Positions 1-9,825 of a stretch of DNA of 64,000 nt are shown piece by piece (positions within the stretch are counted from its first letter, which is position 1; each line of letters opens with the position of its first letter). The position numbers were made by a program, and so were the translations under genes. The notes under the pieces are model-generated. The model saw nothing but the letters and a program-made list of their open reading frames with translations. It had not been told where the DNA came from and did no database searches. Source of the DNA: JBMDXB01 sp048594975 (GTDB taxonomy: Bacteria > Acidobacteriota > Vicinamibacteria > Vicinamibacterales > 2-12-FULL-66-21); NCBI GenBank assembly GCA_048594975.1, contig JBMDXQ010000151.1, forward strand, positions 1 to 64,000, written 5' to 3'.

Positions 1-71
1 CGCCGCGCGACGCTGTCCTCCGTCTGCCCCTTGACCTGGACCGCCACCAGCTACCGCAAGATGCACGCGCG
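1..71. other. left edge, no gene assigned
   Basis: The first 71 bases lie beyond the stop codon of the minus-strand gene that follows. Two of the plus-strand frames are open here, so this could be the 3' end of a gene running in from the left, but the stretch is too short to identify anything. Confidence 0.3.
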
Positions 72-2123
72 CTACTGTGGAATGTCCTCCGGTATCCCCC
101 ATATGCCCAGGAACAGCCAGCCGGCCGTGCTCCCGCGCGCAAACCATTCCCCGGTGCTGGGCCGGAACACCGTCGGATCCGCCCGGCCGTCGCCGTCGTA
201 GTCACCCACGATCGGCTGGTCCCCCGGCCACCCCCACTGGGTCTCCCAGTGCGTGCCCGTGCTGCTCTGAAACACGTGCCACACGCCCGTTGACGGCCGA
301 TAGACCGCCACGTCCGTTCGTCCGTCGCCATCGTAGTCGCCGGGTACCGGCTGGTCTCCGAGCCACCCCCACCCCACCGCGTAGATCGTTCCACTGCTAC
401 TCTGAAGCACCTGCCAGACGCCGGACGACGGTCGATAGACCGCCACGTCGTCCAGGCCGTCGCCATCATAGTCCCGCGGTACCGGCACATCGCCGGCCAC
501 GCCCCATTCCAGCGAGACCCATCCGTCCCGACTCCGCCAGATATCCCAGACGCTCCGGGTCGGACGAAACACCGCGATGTCCGCGCGACCGTCGCCGTCG
601 TAATCGGCGGGCACAGGGATGTCCATGGCCGACCCCCACTGCCACTCCCAGCCCATGCCCGTGCTGCTCCGAAGCACGTACCACTTGCCCGTCGACCGCC
701 GATAGACTGCCACGTCCTGTTTCCCGTCGCCGTCGTAATCGGCCCCGACCGGCACATCTGCCGGCGATCCCCAGAGTTGCTGCCAGCCCGTCGCCGTGGT
801 GCTGCGCATGACGTACCACCACCCCGTCGATGGCCGGTAGACCGCGACATCGGCCCGGCCGTCCCCGTCGTAGTCCCCGGCCGGCAGCGGCGGCCGCGCG
901 GCGCATGCCGGCACCGCCGCCCGGTCGTGCAGGAATACACCCGATCCCTCTCGATCGGGATCGAGATTCGTGGACAAGGACGAGAAGGCGACGAATCTCC
1001 CGTCCGCGCTGATGGCTGGATGATGGCTGTCCTCGTTGCCCTGCGCCCAGCACTCTCCGCCAACGCGGCTCGATACGCCAGTCGCCAGGTCGCGCACGAA
1101 GATATCCACCGAATAGCCGTCACCCGACCGGAACGCGACGAACCGGCCATCCGCGCTGATGGCAGGTTCTCCGTCAATGGTGGGAGAATTACTGACGACC
1201 TCCGTCGTGCTCCCCGTCTGGCGATCGTGGACAACCACTTCCAGCCTGACCAATCGAACGTTGAACATACGGAGGAACTCGAACGCGACGAACCGTCCGT
1301 CGCCGCTGATGCTGGGCGAATAGCCCCCGCCTACGTTCGTTGTGGTGCCAGCGGCCGTGTCACGGACAAATACGCCGCGAACCAACTCGCTCACGAGATT
1401 GAGCGCGGAGGAGCGGAACGCGACGAACCGGCCATCGGCGTTGAGCGCCGGATCCTCGCTCGCACCATCGGCCTGCCCCGCCACCCCCACGCTCACGCGC
1501 ACGGTCGTGGCGGCTGCCAGATCGTGGAGGAACACATCCGAGGCCGCGTTCGTGTCGTCCGCCACCAGGTTGCTGGCAGCTGACCCGAAAGCGACGAAGC
1601 GGCCGTCCGCGCTGATGCTCGGCGACAGGCTGTCCCCATTGCCCTGCAGCCCCGCGGAATCCACGCTCACTCGGGTGGTCGTACCGGTCACGCGGTCATG
1701 CAGGAACACGTCGGACGTGCCGTTGGTGTCGCCATCCACGAGGTTGCTGGCGGACGACACGAAGGCGACATAGCGGCCGTCGGCGCTGATGTCAGGGGCA
1801 CCGCTGCCGTCGTTCGCCACGACTCCATCCGTGCTGACGCTCACCCGCTCGGTGATGCCGGTCACGCGGTCGTACACAAACACGTCAGAGACGCCATTGG
1901 CATCGCGAGAGGCGAGGCTATCGCTGATTGAGTCGTAGGCCACGTAACGACCGTCGGCGCTCAACGCCGACCGTTCTCCACGCGGACCGACCAGCATCGT
2001 CTGGTTCTGCGCCGCTGCGGGCGGACTCCAGAGCCCGGTAGAGATCACGAGTGCGAGCATGACGATCTCGAAACGTCGCGTGGGCGAGGCGACCTGTGAC
2101 TCGGGCCTGGAATCGATCGCCAT
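72..2123 (-). CDS. secreted TolB-like propeller / FG-GAP repeat protein
   Basis: 683 aa exported protein of unknown function. Residues 1-39 form a signal peptide with a hydrophobic core and an AAAQ cleavage region. The N-terminal half carries about seven copies of a SADGR(Y/F)VAF motif, the signature of TolB/PD40 beta-propeller blades. The C-terminal part has six tandem units of about 45 residues, each opening with DYDGDG, a calcium-binding FG-GAP/VCBS-type motif followed by (D/T)VAVYRP. A GGGGAG ribosome site lies just upstream of the ATG at 2123. The mix of two repeat classes suggests surface binding or a scaffold role; no catalytic motif is visible. The domain assignments are good, the function is unknown. 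Confidence 0.8.
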   Translation of the reverse strand: MAIDSRPESQVASPTRRFEIVMLALVISTGLWSPPAAAQNQTMLVGPRGERSALSADGRYVAYDSISDSLASRDANGVSDVFVYDRVTGITERVSVSTDGVVANDGSGAPDISADGRYVAFVSSASNLVDGDTNGTSDVFLHDRVTGTTTRVSVDSAGLQGNGDSLSPSISADGRFVAFGSAASNLVADDTNAASDVFLHDLAAATTVRVSVGVAGQADGASEDPALNADGRFVAFRSSALNLVSELVRGVFVRDTAAGTTTNVGGGYSPSISGDGRFVAFEFLRMFNVRLVRLEVVVHDRQTGSTTEVVSNSPTIDGEPAISADGRFVAFRSGDGYSVDIFVRDLATGVSSRVGGECWAQGNEDSHHPAISADGRFVAFSSLSTNLDPDREGSGVFLHDRAAVPACAARPPLPAGDYDGDGRADVAVYRPSTGWWYVMRSTTATGWQQLWGSPADVPVGADYDGDGKQDVAVYRRSTGKWYVLRSSTGMGWEWQWGSAMDIPVPADYDGDGRADIAVFRPTRSVWDIWRSRDGWVSLEWGVAGDVPVPRDYDGDGLDDVAVYRPSSGVWQVLQSSSGTIYAVGWGWLGDQPVPGDYDGDGRTDVAVYRPSTGVWHVFQSSTGTHWETQWGWPGDQPIVGDYDGDGRADPTVFRPSTGEWFARGSTAGWLFLGIWGIPEDIPQ

Positions 2124-2328
2124 CCCAACTCCCCTTTCTTGCCCGACTACCTGCAGCGCGTGCGTATCCCCAGAACTGGATGGCAGCGAGGAGGGGAGGT
2201 GGATCTCGCGTTGGCCGGGGAGGCGTTGTGGGCCGAGCTATCAGCAGTGTAACACCGTCACGGCGGGCCGGCGTGGAGCCAGGCACGGATGGTTGGCGGC
2301 GCGACCGGCGCGCTCTGTCCCGCTCCGG

Positions 2329-2694
2329 CTAGCTCACCTCGAATGCATGCGGGTATACGCTGACCCGCGCGTCATCGCCGACGCCGTCGATCGCGACCAC
2401 GTCGAACCTGCATGCGCAGTTCGTCAGCCGGTTGCGCGCCATGTAGTCGACCGCCATCGCCGACAGTCGGCGCTGCTTGCGCGCGGTCACGGCTTCGGCT
2501 GCCGAACCGAACTCCGCCGTCGCACGCGCCTTAACCTCCACGAACACGATCGTGCCGTCGTGGCTTGCCACGATGTCGATTTCGCCATACCTCGTGCGGT
2601 AGCGGCGGGCAAGAACTGCGTACCCCCGCCGTTCAAGCTCCGCGACCGCGAGATCTTCGCCGAATTTCCCGAGTTGCTGCCGCTCGTGCGTCAT
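2329..2694 (-). CDS. yraN: YraN family (UPF0102) nuclease-fold protein
   Basis: 121 aa, the usual family length. The order GRYGEIDIVA-like (here TRYGEIDIVASHDGTIVFVE) followed by VKAR is the restriction-endonuclease-like core of UPF0102, with E, D and ExK acting as putative metal ligands. Biochemical function in the family is still poorly defined; a Holliday-junction-type nuclease role has been proposed from the fold. It is the last gene of a minus-strand run below the aminotransferase. The start codon lies inside a perfect 16-bp palindrome (see separate entry). Confidence 0.88.
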   Translation of the reverse strand: MTHERQQLGKFGEDLAVAELERRGYAVLARRYRTRYGEIDIVASHDGTIVFVEVKARATAEFGSAAEAVTARKQRRLSAMAVDYMARNRLTNCACRFDVVAIDGVGDDARVSVYPHAFEVS

Positions 2695-2708
2695 GCCCTG
2701 CAGGGCAT
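2693..2708. promoter_or_regulatory. 16-bp perfect palindrome over the yraN start
   Basis: ATGCCCTG followed directly by CAGGGCAT is a perfect palindrome that contains the yraN initiation codon. It could be an operator half-site pair or form a small RNA hairpin at the start. No factor is known for it here; function is inferred only from position and symmetry. Confidence 0.35.
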
Positions 2709-2798
2709 GGCAAGGGACGTTCCGGACGGCCTAACGCCGTCTCGGCGCGAGTCTCTTCGGCCTGGAAGGTGGGCGTTGGCGGCTGGAGGGTGTCGCAC

Positions 2799-4133
2799 CT
2801 ACGCGACGTGGCGCTCGACCTCGGTCAACGAGTCGTCGAACAGCCGCAGCACGGTATCCGCCTGCTCCTTCGTGAGGACGAGCGGCGGCGCGAAGCGGAT
2901 GGCGTTGCGGCCCGCGCCGAGGACGAGGATGCCGCGCCGGAACATCGCCTGGACCACCGTGGCGCGCTCCGTGGTCGCGCGTTCCTTCGTCCGCCGGTCC
3001 CTCACCAGTTCGACGCCGACCATCAAGCCCATGCCGCGCACGTCGCCGATGAGCCGGTGCCTGGACTGAAGCGCGCGCAGGCCTTCCATCAGGTGGGCAC
3101 CGACGGCAGCGGCGTTGGCGACCAATCGCTCCTTGAGCAGCTTGATGGTGGCGAGCGCCGCCGCGCAGGCAACCGGGTTGCCGCCGAACGTGCTGGCGTG
3201 CGCGCCCGGCGGCCAGGCCATCATCGCCGCCCGCGCGCAGGTCACGCCCAGCGGCAGCCCGGAAGCGATTCCCTTCGCGATGGTCACCACGTCGGCGGTG
3301 ATGTCGAAGTGCTCGAGCGCGAACATCCGCCCGGTGCGTCCCATGCCGGACTGCACTTCGTCCGCCACGAGGACGATGCCGTGGCGCGAGGCGATCTCGC
3401 GGAGGCCGCAGATGAACGACGAGGGTGGAACGATGTAGCCGCCCTCGCCCTGGACGGGCTCGACGACGATCGCGGCCACCTCGTCGGGCGCGGCGAGGTG
3501 CGTGAAGATCTGGTCGGTGATGAACGACAGCGACGCCTCGGCGCACGCGTCGGCGCTGCCATTGAAGCGATACGGATCGGGGTACGGCGCATGGTAGACG
3601 CCGGGCAGCAGCGGGGCGAACCCGTGCCGCTGGACGACCTTGCTCGCCGTCAACGACAGCGCCCCGAACGAGCGGCCGTGAAACGCGCCGATGAACGCGA
3701 GAATCGCCTGACGCTTCGTATGATAGCGTGCCAGCTTGATCGCCGCCTCGATCGCCTCCGTCCCCGAGTTGCCGAAGAAGGACCGCACGTCGCCGTCGAT
3801 CGGGACGAGCGCGGCGAGTTCCTCGGCCAGCCGCACCTGCGGCTCGTAGTAGAAGTCGGTCCCCGACATGTGGATGAACTTCGCCGCCTGGTCGCTGATC
3901 GCGCGGACGACGTCCGGGTGCGACACGCCGGTGGAGTTCACCGCGATGCCGGCGGCGCAGTCGATGAAGCGGTTGCCGTCCACGTCCTCGAGCACCGCTC
4001 CGTCCCCGCCGGCGATGACGAACGGGTAGTCGCGCGTGTACGAGGGCGACACGTACTTCGCGTCGCGCTCGATCAGCGCCTTCGCTTTGGGCCCGGGCAA
4101 CGCCGTCCTGATCTCGGGTGCGTTCATGCTCAC
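2799..4133 (-). CDS. class III PLP aminotransferase (acetylornithine/GABA aminotransferase family)
   Basis: 444 aa cytosolic PLP enzyme. VLVADEVQSGMGRTG holds the Asp that contacts the pyridine nitrogen, and AKGIASGLPLG holds the Schiff-base lysine. The N-terminal stretch (TRDYPFVIAGGDGAVLEDVDG) and overall length resemble the archaeal broad-specificity amino-acid racemase / GABA-aminotransferase branch more than ArgD, so the substrate is open: 4-aminobutyrate, ornithine or amino-acid racemisation. The start could be GTG at 4133 or the ATG two codons later; neither has a strong ribosome site. It follows cysS on the same strand after a 123-bp gap that holds a repeat element. Confidence 0.85.
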   Translation of the reverse strand: MSMNAPEIRTALPGPKAKALIERDAKYVSPSYTRDYPFVIAGGDGAVLEDVDGNRFIDCAAGIAVNSTGVSHPDVVRAISDQAAKFIHMSGTDFYYEPQVRLAEELAALVPIDGDVRSFFGNSGTEAIEAAIKLARYHTKRQAILAFIGAFHGRSFGALSLTASKVVQRHGFAPLLPGVYHAPYPDPYRFNGSADACAEASLSFITDQIFTHLAAPDEVAAIVVEPVQGEGGYIVPPSSFICGLREIASRHGIVLVADEVQSGMGRTGRMFALEHFDITADVVTIAKGIASGLPLGVTCARAAMMAWPPGAHASTFGGNPVACAAALATIKLLKERLVANAAAVGAHLMEGLRALQSRHRLIGDVRGMGLMVGVELVRDRRTKERATTERATVVQAMFRRGILVLGAGRNAIRFAPPLVLTKEQADTVLRLFDDSLTEVERHVA

Positions 4134-4156
4134 GACGCTGTCTTCTTTACTGTGTG

Positions 4157-4222
4157 CGCGTGGGCCCCAGCCCCACGCGCCTTTCCGCTCGCTTCGCTCG
4201 CGGGCGCGCTTCGCGCTTGCCG
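4157..4222 (-). repeat. GCGAAGC-type intergenic element, copy A
   Basis: Read on the minus strand this GC-rich block after the cysS stop contains GCGCGAAGCGCG and then GAGCGAAGCGAG, followed by a GGGGC...GCCC arm. Nearly the same block occurs at 20866-20930 after bshC. GCGAAGC is an unusually stable mini-hairpin sequence in DNA and RNA. Its position after a stop codon suggests a REP-like element, an RNA end or a terminator without a U tract. Confidence 0.55.
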
Positions 4223-4256
4223 CCTTGCTGCCCTCGGCCGGTCTGACCCAGCCGAT

Positions 4257-5684
<1,428 letters not shown>

Positions 5685-5694
5685 GAGACGGGGA

Positions 5695-5982
5695 CTACGC
5701 GGTCAGCGGGTGTCGCACCTCCGAGGTGCGGTCGCCGCAGCGTGCGACGATCACCAGCTCGCGGTCCTCGGCGCGGAACTCGAAGGCGATGTCGGCGAGC
5801 GAGCCGGGCGGGGCGACGTGGCCCGCCGCCTGCTCGAGCGCGGCGCCGGCGCCGGCGGCGCCGGCGCCGAAGTACTCGGCGATCCTGCCGACCAGATCCG
5901 TCGCCGCGACGCGCAGCTCGCCTTCGGCGGGCACCGACAGGGTCATCGCGAGCGTGCGGGCGCCGGCGCCGGACATCGACAT
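5695..5982 (-). CDS. small hypothetical protein between ribF and cysS
   Basis: 95 aa, not recognised. The sequence is Ala/Gly-rich in the middle (GAGAAGAGAAL) with alternating hydrophobic strands at both ends (AMTLSVPAEGELRVAATDL; IAFEFRAEDRELVIVARCGD). The strand-helix-strand look is vaguely like an anti-sigma/GHKL half-domain, but no ATP-binding box is visible. The ATG at 5976 has a better-spaced GGGGG ribosome site than the one at 5982. Gaps of 12 and 10 bp to ribF and cysS support co-transcription. Confidence 0.6.
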   Translation of the reverse strand: MSMSGAGARTLAMTLSVPAEGELRVAATDLVGRIAEYFGAGAAGAGAALEQAAGHVAPPGSLADIAFEFRAEDRELVIVARCGDRTSEVRHPLTA

Positions 5983-5994
5983 ACCCCCGAGATT

Positions 5995-6930
5995 CTACAG
6001 CGAAATTCGCCCGAACAGCCGGCGCGCGCTCCGGCAGTCGGCGTCGATCTGCGCTTTCAGCGCGTCGCCGTCGGCAAACGCGCGCTCGTCGCGCAGGCGC
6101 TGCACGAACGACAGGCGGACGCGGCGATCGTAGAGATCGGGCGAGCCGTCGAGCAGGTGCGTCTCGACCACCGGGCGATCGACGTCGCCGAAAGTCGGGC
6201 GCAGGCCGACGTTGGTCACCGACGGACGCAGGGTGCCGTCGAGGGTCGCGGCGGTGGCGTAGACGCCGGCCGGCGGCAGCAGCTCGTTCGCGGTCGCGAG
6301 GTTGGCGGTCGGGAACCCGAGCTCGCGCCCGCGCCCGGCGCCCCTGGTCACCGTGCCGTCGATGAAGTAGTGGTGCCCGAGCAGCGCCCCCGCCTCGTCG
6401 ACGCGCCCCTCGGCGAGCAGCCGCCGCACGCGCGTGCTGCTCACGACGAAGTCCTTGTAGCGGACCGGATCGATCTTCTCGGCGCGGAAGCCGTAGCGCG
6501 TCCCGAGCGAGCGCAGCACCGAGTAGTTCCCCGCCCGATCGTGGCCGAAGAGGAAGTTCGCGCCGACCCACACTTCGACGACGTGCAGCCACTCGACGAG
6601 GACGGCGCGCACGAACGTCTCCGGGTCCCACTGCGACAGCGCGCGCGTGAAGCGGACGACGGCGATGCCCTGCATCCCCGATCGGCCGAGCGCCTCGATC
6701 TTCTGCTCCTTGGTCATGAGCAGCGGCGGCGCCTTGTCCGGCCGGAGCACGCGCGGGGGGTGCGGATCGAAGGTCATCGCCGCCGGGGTGCCGCCGCGCT
6801 CGCCGGCGCGGCGCCGCACGCGGTCGATGATCTTCATGTGGCCGCGGTGCAGCCCGTCGAAGTTCCCGAGTGCCAGCACCGGGTTGTGCCACCGTACCTG
6901 GCCGTCGTCCGGGTAGTGAATCAGCTGCAT
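5995..6930 (-). CDS. ribF: bifunctional riboflavin kinase / FAD synthetase
   Basis: 311 aa, normal for the family. It phosphorylates riboflavin to FMN and adenylates FMN to FAD. The N-terminal FAD synthetase half has ALGNFDGLHRGH (nucleotidyl-transferase HxGH type) and FDPHPPRVL; the C-terminal kinase half has GTVTRGAGRGRELGFPTANL, with the conserved GRxLGxPTAN box, and VVETHLLD. The leader upstream of the ATG at 6930 carries part of a period-7 repeat array that continues into the end of the preceding gene. No FMN riboswitch pattern was seen. Confidence 0.96.
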   Translation of the reverse strand: MQLIHYPDDGQVRWHNPVLALGNFDGLHRGHMKIIDRVRRRAGERGGTPAAMTFDPHPPRVLRPDKAPPLLMTKEQKIEALGRSGMQGIAVVRFTRALSQWDPETFVRAVLVEWLHVVEVWVGANFLFGHDRAGNYSVLRSLGTRYGFRAEKIDPVRYKDFVVSSTRVRRLLAEGRVDEAGALLGHHYFIDGTVTRGAGRGRELGFPTANLATANELLPPAGVYATAATLDGTLRPSVTNVGLRPTFGDVDRPVVETHLLDGSPDLYDRRVRLSFVQRLRDERAFADGDALKAQIDADCRSARRLFGRISL

Positions 6931-6962
6931 CGGCGATCACAATCCCCGTTCCAGAGTCACCA

Positions 6963-6997
6963 ATTCAATCCACAATCCACAATCAGCAATCCACAAT
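6963..6997 (-). repeat. heptamer repeat array in the ribF leader
   Basis: Five contiguous 7-bp units on the + strand (ATTCAAT, then variants of CCACAAT). The array spans the stop codon of the upstream metallo-beta-lactamase-fold gene at 6983-6985, so the last residues of that protein (LIVDC) are encoded by repeat DNA, and it then runs toward the ribF start. Weaker units may extend left to about 6935. Confidence 0.7.
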
Positions 6998-7747
6998 GAG
7001 TCCATCGTACGCCAGCTGCATCCCCTGCGGCAGCCGCGCGCACGTGGGCTGGTGCCGCAGATCGTGCGCCATGTGGGTGAAGTAGGTGCGCCGGGCGCCG
7101 ATCCGGGTCGCCGCCTCCACCGCCTCGTCGAGGGTGAAGTGGGTCGGGTGCGGCTTCTCGCGCAGCGCGTCGAGCACCAGCACGTCGAGACCGTGCAGCA
7201 GCGGCCAGGACGCCTCCGGGATCCGGCTGCAGTCGGTCAAGTAGGCGAGCCCGCCGATGCGCAGGCCGAGAATCGCCTTCGTCCCGTGGAGCAGCGGCAC
7301 CGGCTGGATTTCCAGCCGGCCGACGCAGAAGGGGCCGGCGACGGTGAACAGCCCGAGGCGTGGAGTCCCTCCCCCCTTCGGGGTTGCCGGGTCGAACACG
7401 TACGAGAACATCTGCGACACGTCGCGGAGGGTCGCGGCATCGCCAAAGCAGGGGATCGCCTGCTGCTGAATCGCGTTGAACCGCCGGACGTCGTCGAGGC
7501 CGACGATGTGGTCGGCGTGAGCGTGGGTGAAGAAGATGGCGTCGACGCGGCGGATGTCGCGCGCGAGCGCCTGCGCGCGCAGGTCGGGGCCGGCGTCGAC
7601 GAGCAGCGCCGTGCCGTCCTCCGACTGGATGTACACCGAAGGCCGCGAGCGACGGTCGCGCGGATCGTCCGAACGGCAGGTCGCGCAGTCGCAGCCGATC
7701 ATCGGCACGCCGTGCGAGGTGCCGGTGCCGAGAAACGTGATCCGCAA
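6983..7747 (-). CDS. MBL-fold metallo-hydrolase (PhnP-like)
   Basis: 254 aa metallo-beta-lactamase-fold hydrolase. FLGTGTSHGVPMIGCDCATC at the N-terminus and the THAHADH metal motif at about residue 77 are typical of the PhnP / cyclic-phosphodiesterase branch, as is a late YFTHMAHD histidine motif. The natural substrate is unknown. The start is TTG at 7747 with no clear ribosome site, 13 bp after the DUF1844 stop. The last codons and the stop lie inside the heptamer array described separately. Confidence 0.85.
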   Translation of the reverse strand: MRITFLGTGTSHGVPMIGCDCATCRSDDPRDRRSRPSVYIQSEDGTALLVDAGPDLRAQALARDIRRVDAIFFTHAHADHIVGLDDVRRFNAIQQQAIPCFGDAATLRDVSQMFSYVFDPATPKGGGTPRLGLFTVAGPFCVGRLEIQPVPLLHGTKAILGLRIGGLAYLTDCSRIPEASWPLLHGLDVLVLDALREKPHPTHFTLDEAVEAATRIGARRTYFTHMAHDLRHQPTCARLPQGMQLAYDGLIVDC

Positions 7748-7760
7748 ACTAGGCCACTGG

Positions 7761-8048
7761 TCAGGGCTCGACGATCCGCCGCTCGCCCTGCTGGGCCTGG
7801 ACGAAGCGCATCCGCAGCTCGTAGAGCAGGTCGTCGAGGAGCCGTTCCTCCGGCTCGATCAGGTTGCCGCGGGTCTTCTCCTGCAGCATGGCGATAATCT
7901 CGATCATCTGCGCGGCGGCGGCGAGGTTGGGCTCGTCGCGCCTGCCGGTGGCGGGATCGGCGATGTCGCCGAAGTGCACCGCGGCGGTGGTGGCCAGCGA
8001 GAGTACGAATGCCGTGAACGTGATGCCGTCCGGCTCCTCCTTCTCCAC
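7761..8048 (-). CDS. DUF1844 domain protein
   Basis: 95 aa, the whole length being one DUF1844 domain: FTAFVLSLATTAAVHFGD, then NLAAAAQMIEIIAMLQEKTRGNL, then EERLLDDLLYELRMRFV. Function of the family is unknown. It starts with GTG at 8048, only 25 bp from the diverging mazG gene, and heads the minus-strand run leading into ribF and cysS. Confidence 0.85.
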   Translation of the reverse strand: MEKEEPDGITFTAFVLSLATTAAVHFGDIADPATGRRDEPNLAAAAQMIEIIAMLQEKTRGNLIEPEERLLDDLLYELRMRFVQAQQGERRIVEP

Positions 8049-8054
8049 GGCCGA

Positions 8055-8064
8055 ATGCTAGCAT
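8055..8064. promoter_or_regulatory. divergent promoter palindrome between DUF1844 gene and mazG
   Basis: ATGCTAGCAT is a 10-bp palindrome in the 25-bp gap. On the + strand it offers a -10-like TAGCAT (8059-8064) exactly 9 nt before the mazG ATG; on the - strand a -10-like TATGCT. No -35 is convincing. It suggests overlapping divergent promoters with little or no leader. Confidence 0.4.
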
Positions 8065-8073
8065 AGTCGTCGC

Positions 8074-8949
8074 ATGGCCAGGCGTTCTCCGCCGGCCCGC
8101 GCGCCGCGCGCCACGCGCCCGCGCCGGCCGCGCTTGCGCGCCGTGCGGCGACGCCCGGCGCACGCGTCTGCCGCGGGACGCGCGTTCCAGGATCTGGTGG
8201 ACATCATGCGGGCGCTCCGCGGCCGCGGCGGCTGCCCGTGGGACCGCGAGCAGACGCTCGAGTCGCTGCGCGGCTTCGTGCTCGAGGAAACCTACGAGGT
8301 GCTCGACGCCATCGATCGCGGCGATCACGCCGCGCTCGCCGGCGAGATCGGCGACCTGCTGTTCGAGGGAGTGTTCCTCGCGCAGATCGCGGCGGACGAA
8401 GGCCGCTTCGACGTGACCGCATCGCTCCAGGCGGTCATCGCCAAGCTGATTCGCCGCCACCCGCACATTTTCGGATCGAACACCGGCGTGACCACGCCCG
8501 GCCAGGTCGTCGAGCAGTGGGAGCTGATCAAGTCGAGGGAACAGAAGGAGGCGGGCGAGCGTCGTTCGCTGCTGCGCGGCATCCCGAAGGCGCTGCCGGC
8601 GCTGCTGCGCGCCCACGAGATCGGGACGCGCGTCGCCGCCGTCGGGTTCGACTGGGCGAAGGCCGCCGACGTCGTCGACAAGATCGAGGAGGAAGTCGCC
8701 GAGCTGCGCCGCGCCGTCGGCGGCGAGGGGCGCGAGCGCGTCGAGGAGGAAATGGGCGACCTGCTCTTCTCGATAGCCAACCTGGCGCGCAAGCTCGGCA
8801 TCGAGCCGGAGTCGGCGCTGCGCCGGGCGAACGAGAAGTTCTCTGCGCGCTTCGAAGCGCTCGAGCGCCGGCTCGAGGCACGCGGGCGCTCCATCCACGA
8901 GGCAACGCTGGAAGAGATGGAGGAGACCTGGAGACTGGTGAAGGAGTAA
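8074..8949 (+). CDS. mazG: nucleoside triphosphate pyrophosphohydrolase MazG
   Basis: 291 aa. It hydrolyses NTPs and dNTPs to the monophosphate and pyrophosphate, for housecleaning or ppGpp-related control. Both MazG repeats are visible: GGCPWDREQTLESL with LEETYEVLDAID (EExxE metal site), and later VVDKIEEEVAELRRAV with EEEMGDLLFSIANLAR. The first 35 residues are an Arg/Pro/Ala-rich extension absent from most homologues, so the real start might be an internal GTG or ATG near 8197-8206. The -10-like box 9 nt before the first ATG favours the upstream start. Confidence 0.93.
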   Translation: MARRSPPARAPRATRPRRPRLRAVRRRPAHASAAGRAFQDLVDIMRALRGRGGCPWDREQTLESLRGFVLEETYEVLDAIDRGDHAALAGEIGDLLFEGVFLAQIAADEGRFDVTASLQAVIAKLIRRHPHIFGSNTGVTTPGQVVEQWELIKSREQKEAGERRSLLRGIPKALPALLRAHEIGTRVAAVGFDWAKAADVVDKIEEEVAELRRAVGGEGRERVEEEMGDLLFSIANLARKLGIEPESALRRANEKFSARFEALERRLEARGRSIHEATLEEMEETWRLVKE

Positions 8950-9031
8950 GGGGTGCCCCCTCCTCCCTCCGTGGCGGGCACTGTAATGCCGGCCCCCGCG
9001 TCGTCACGGACGCGTCACGCGCCGGGGGTGG

Positions 9032-9619
9032 TCAGCGCACCAGCTTGATCTCCCCGGCCAGGATCGAAGCCGAGATGGTGTACTTGCCGCTGCCGTCCCA
9101 GCGAAGTGAACGGAAGAGCCCGCCGGTGGTACGGCCAAGGGGTGAGGCTGAGATCTCGCCGGCACGGACGGTGGCGTCCACGCGTCGATAGAGCCCGGTG
9201 TCGCCCACCTGCATGGTTGCCTCGCCTGCCCACATCGAGAGCCGCTGATTGCCCTCCACGCCTCGGACGTCGATCTGACCGGCAGTCAGCGTGATGTCGA
9301 GATCGGAGCGGCGCGGGACCTCGATCGCCACGTTGAACCGGTTGCGCGGGCCCCGGGTCCTGAGCGTCGCCCGGGCGCCGTTCACCTGGATGTCGGCCCA
9401 CCCCCGCGCCGATTCGCGGTCCCGCGTCGTCCAGGTCACACGAATCAGGCCATGGTCGGTGCCCTTGACGGTGTAGTCCCCGGCGCTGAGATCGAGGTGG
9501 ATCGCGCCGCCAGGGGCGAATGTCTTGACCACTTCGGGTTGACCGGTCGCCTCCTGGGCCGCGGCCGGCGCCGGGAAGAGGCCGAGAAGCGTACAGAACG
9601 CGACGGCGGCAGACCTCAT
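9032..9619 (-). CDS. secreted beta-rich adhesin-like hypothetical protein
   Basis: 195 aa. Residues 1-21 are a signal peptide ending in AAAQ. The rest is beta-rich with DUF4097-like repeats (GGAIHLDLSAGDYTVKGTD, LDITLTAGQIDVRGVEG, VDATVRAGEISASPLG), a pattern of short strands separated by glycine turns. A GGAGG ribosome site lies 6 nt before the ATG at 9619, fixing the start. It is 206 bp downstream of comEC on the same strand and convergent with mazG. Function unknown; an envelope role is likely. Confidence 0.8.
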   Translation of the reverse strand: MRSAAVAFCTLLGLFPAPAAAQEATGQPEVVKTFAPGGAIHLDLSAGDYTVKGTDHGLIRVTWTTRDRESARGWADIQVNGARATLRTRGPRNRFNVAIEVPRRSDLDITLTAGQIDVRGVEGNQRLSMWAGEATMQVGDTGLYRRVDATVRAGEISASPLGRTTGGLFRSLRWDGSGKYTISASILAGEIKLVR

Positions 9620-9825
9620 ACGCGCCTCCAGGGTTCTTATGGTCAAGACGAGAGGATGAGCCCGCTCGTTGCGGTCGACGGCGCCACTTGCCGGTGTGCG
9701 GCGTGCATTCGCCGAAAGGTGGGCACGAGGCTCTGGCCTTCGGGCCGACCGACGGCACGTCCACCGACCCCGTATGCCGTGCCGCCAGTCGACGGTGCGA
9801 GCGCCTGCACTCGTCCGTGCCGCGT

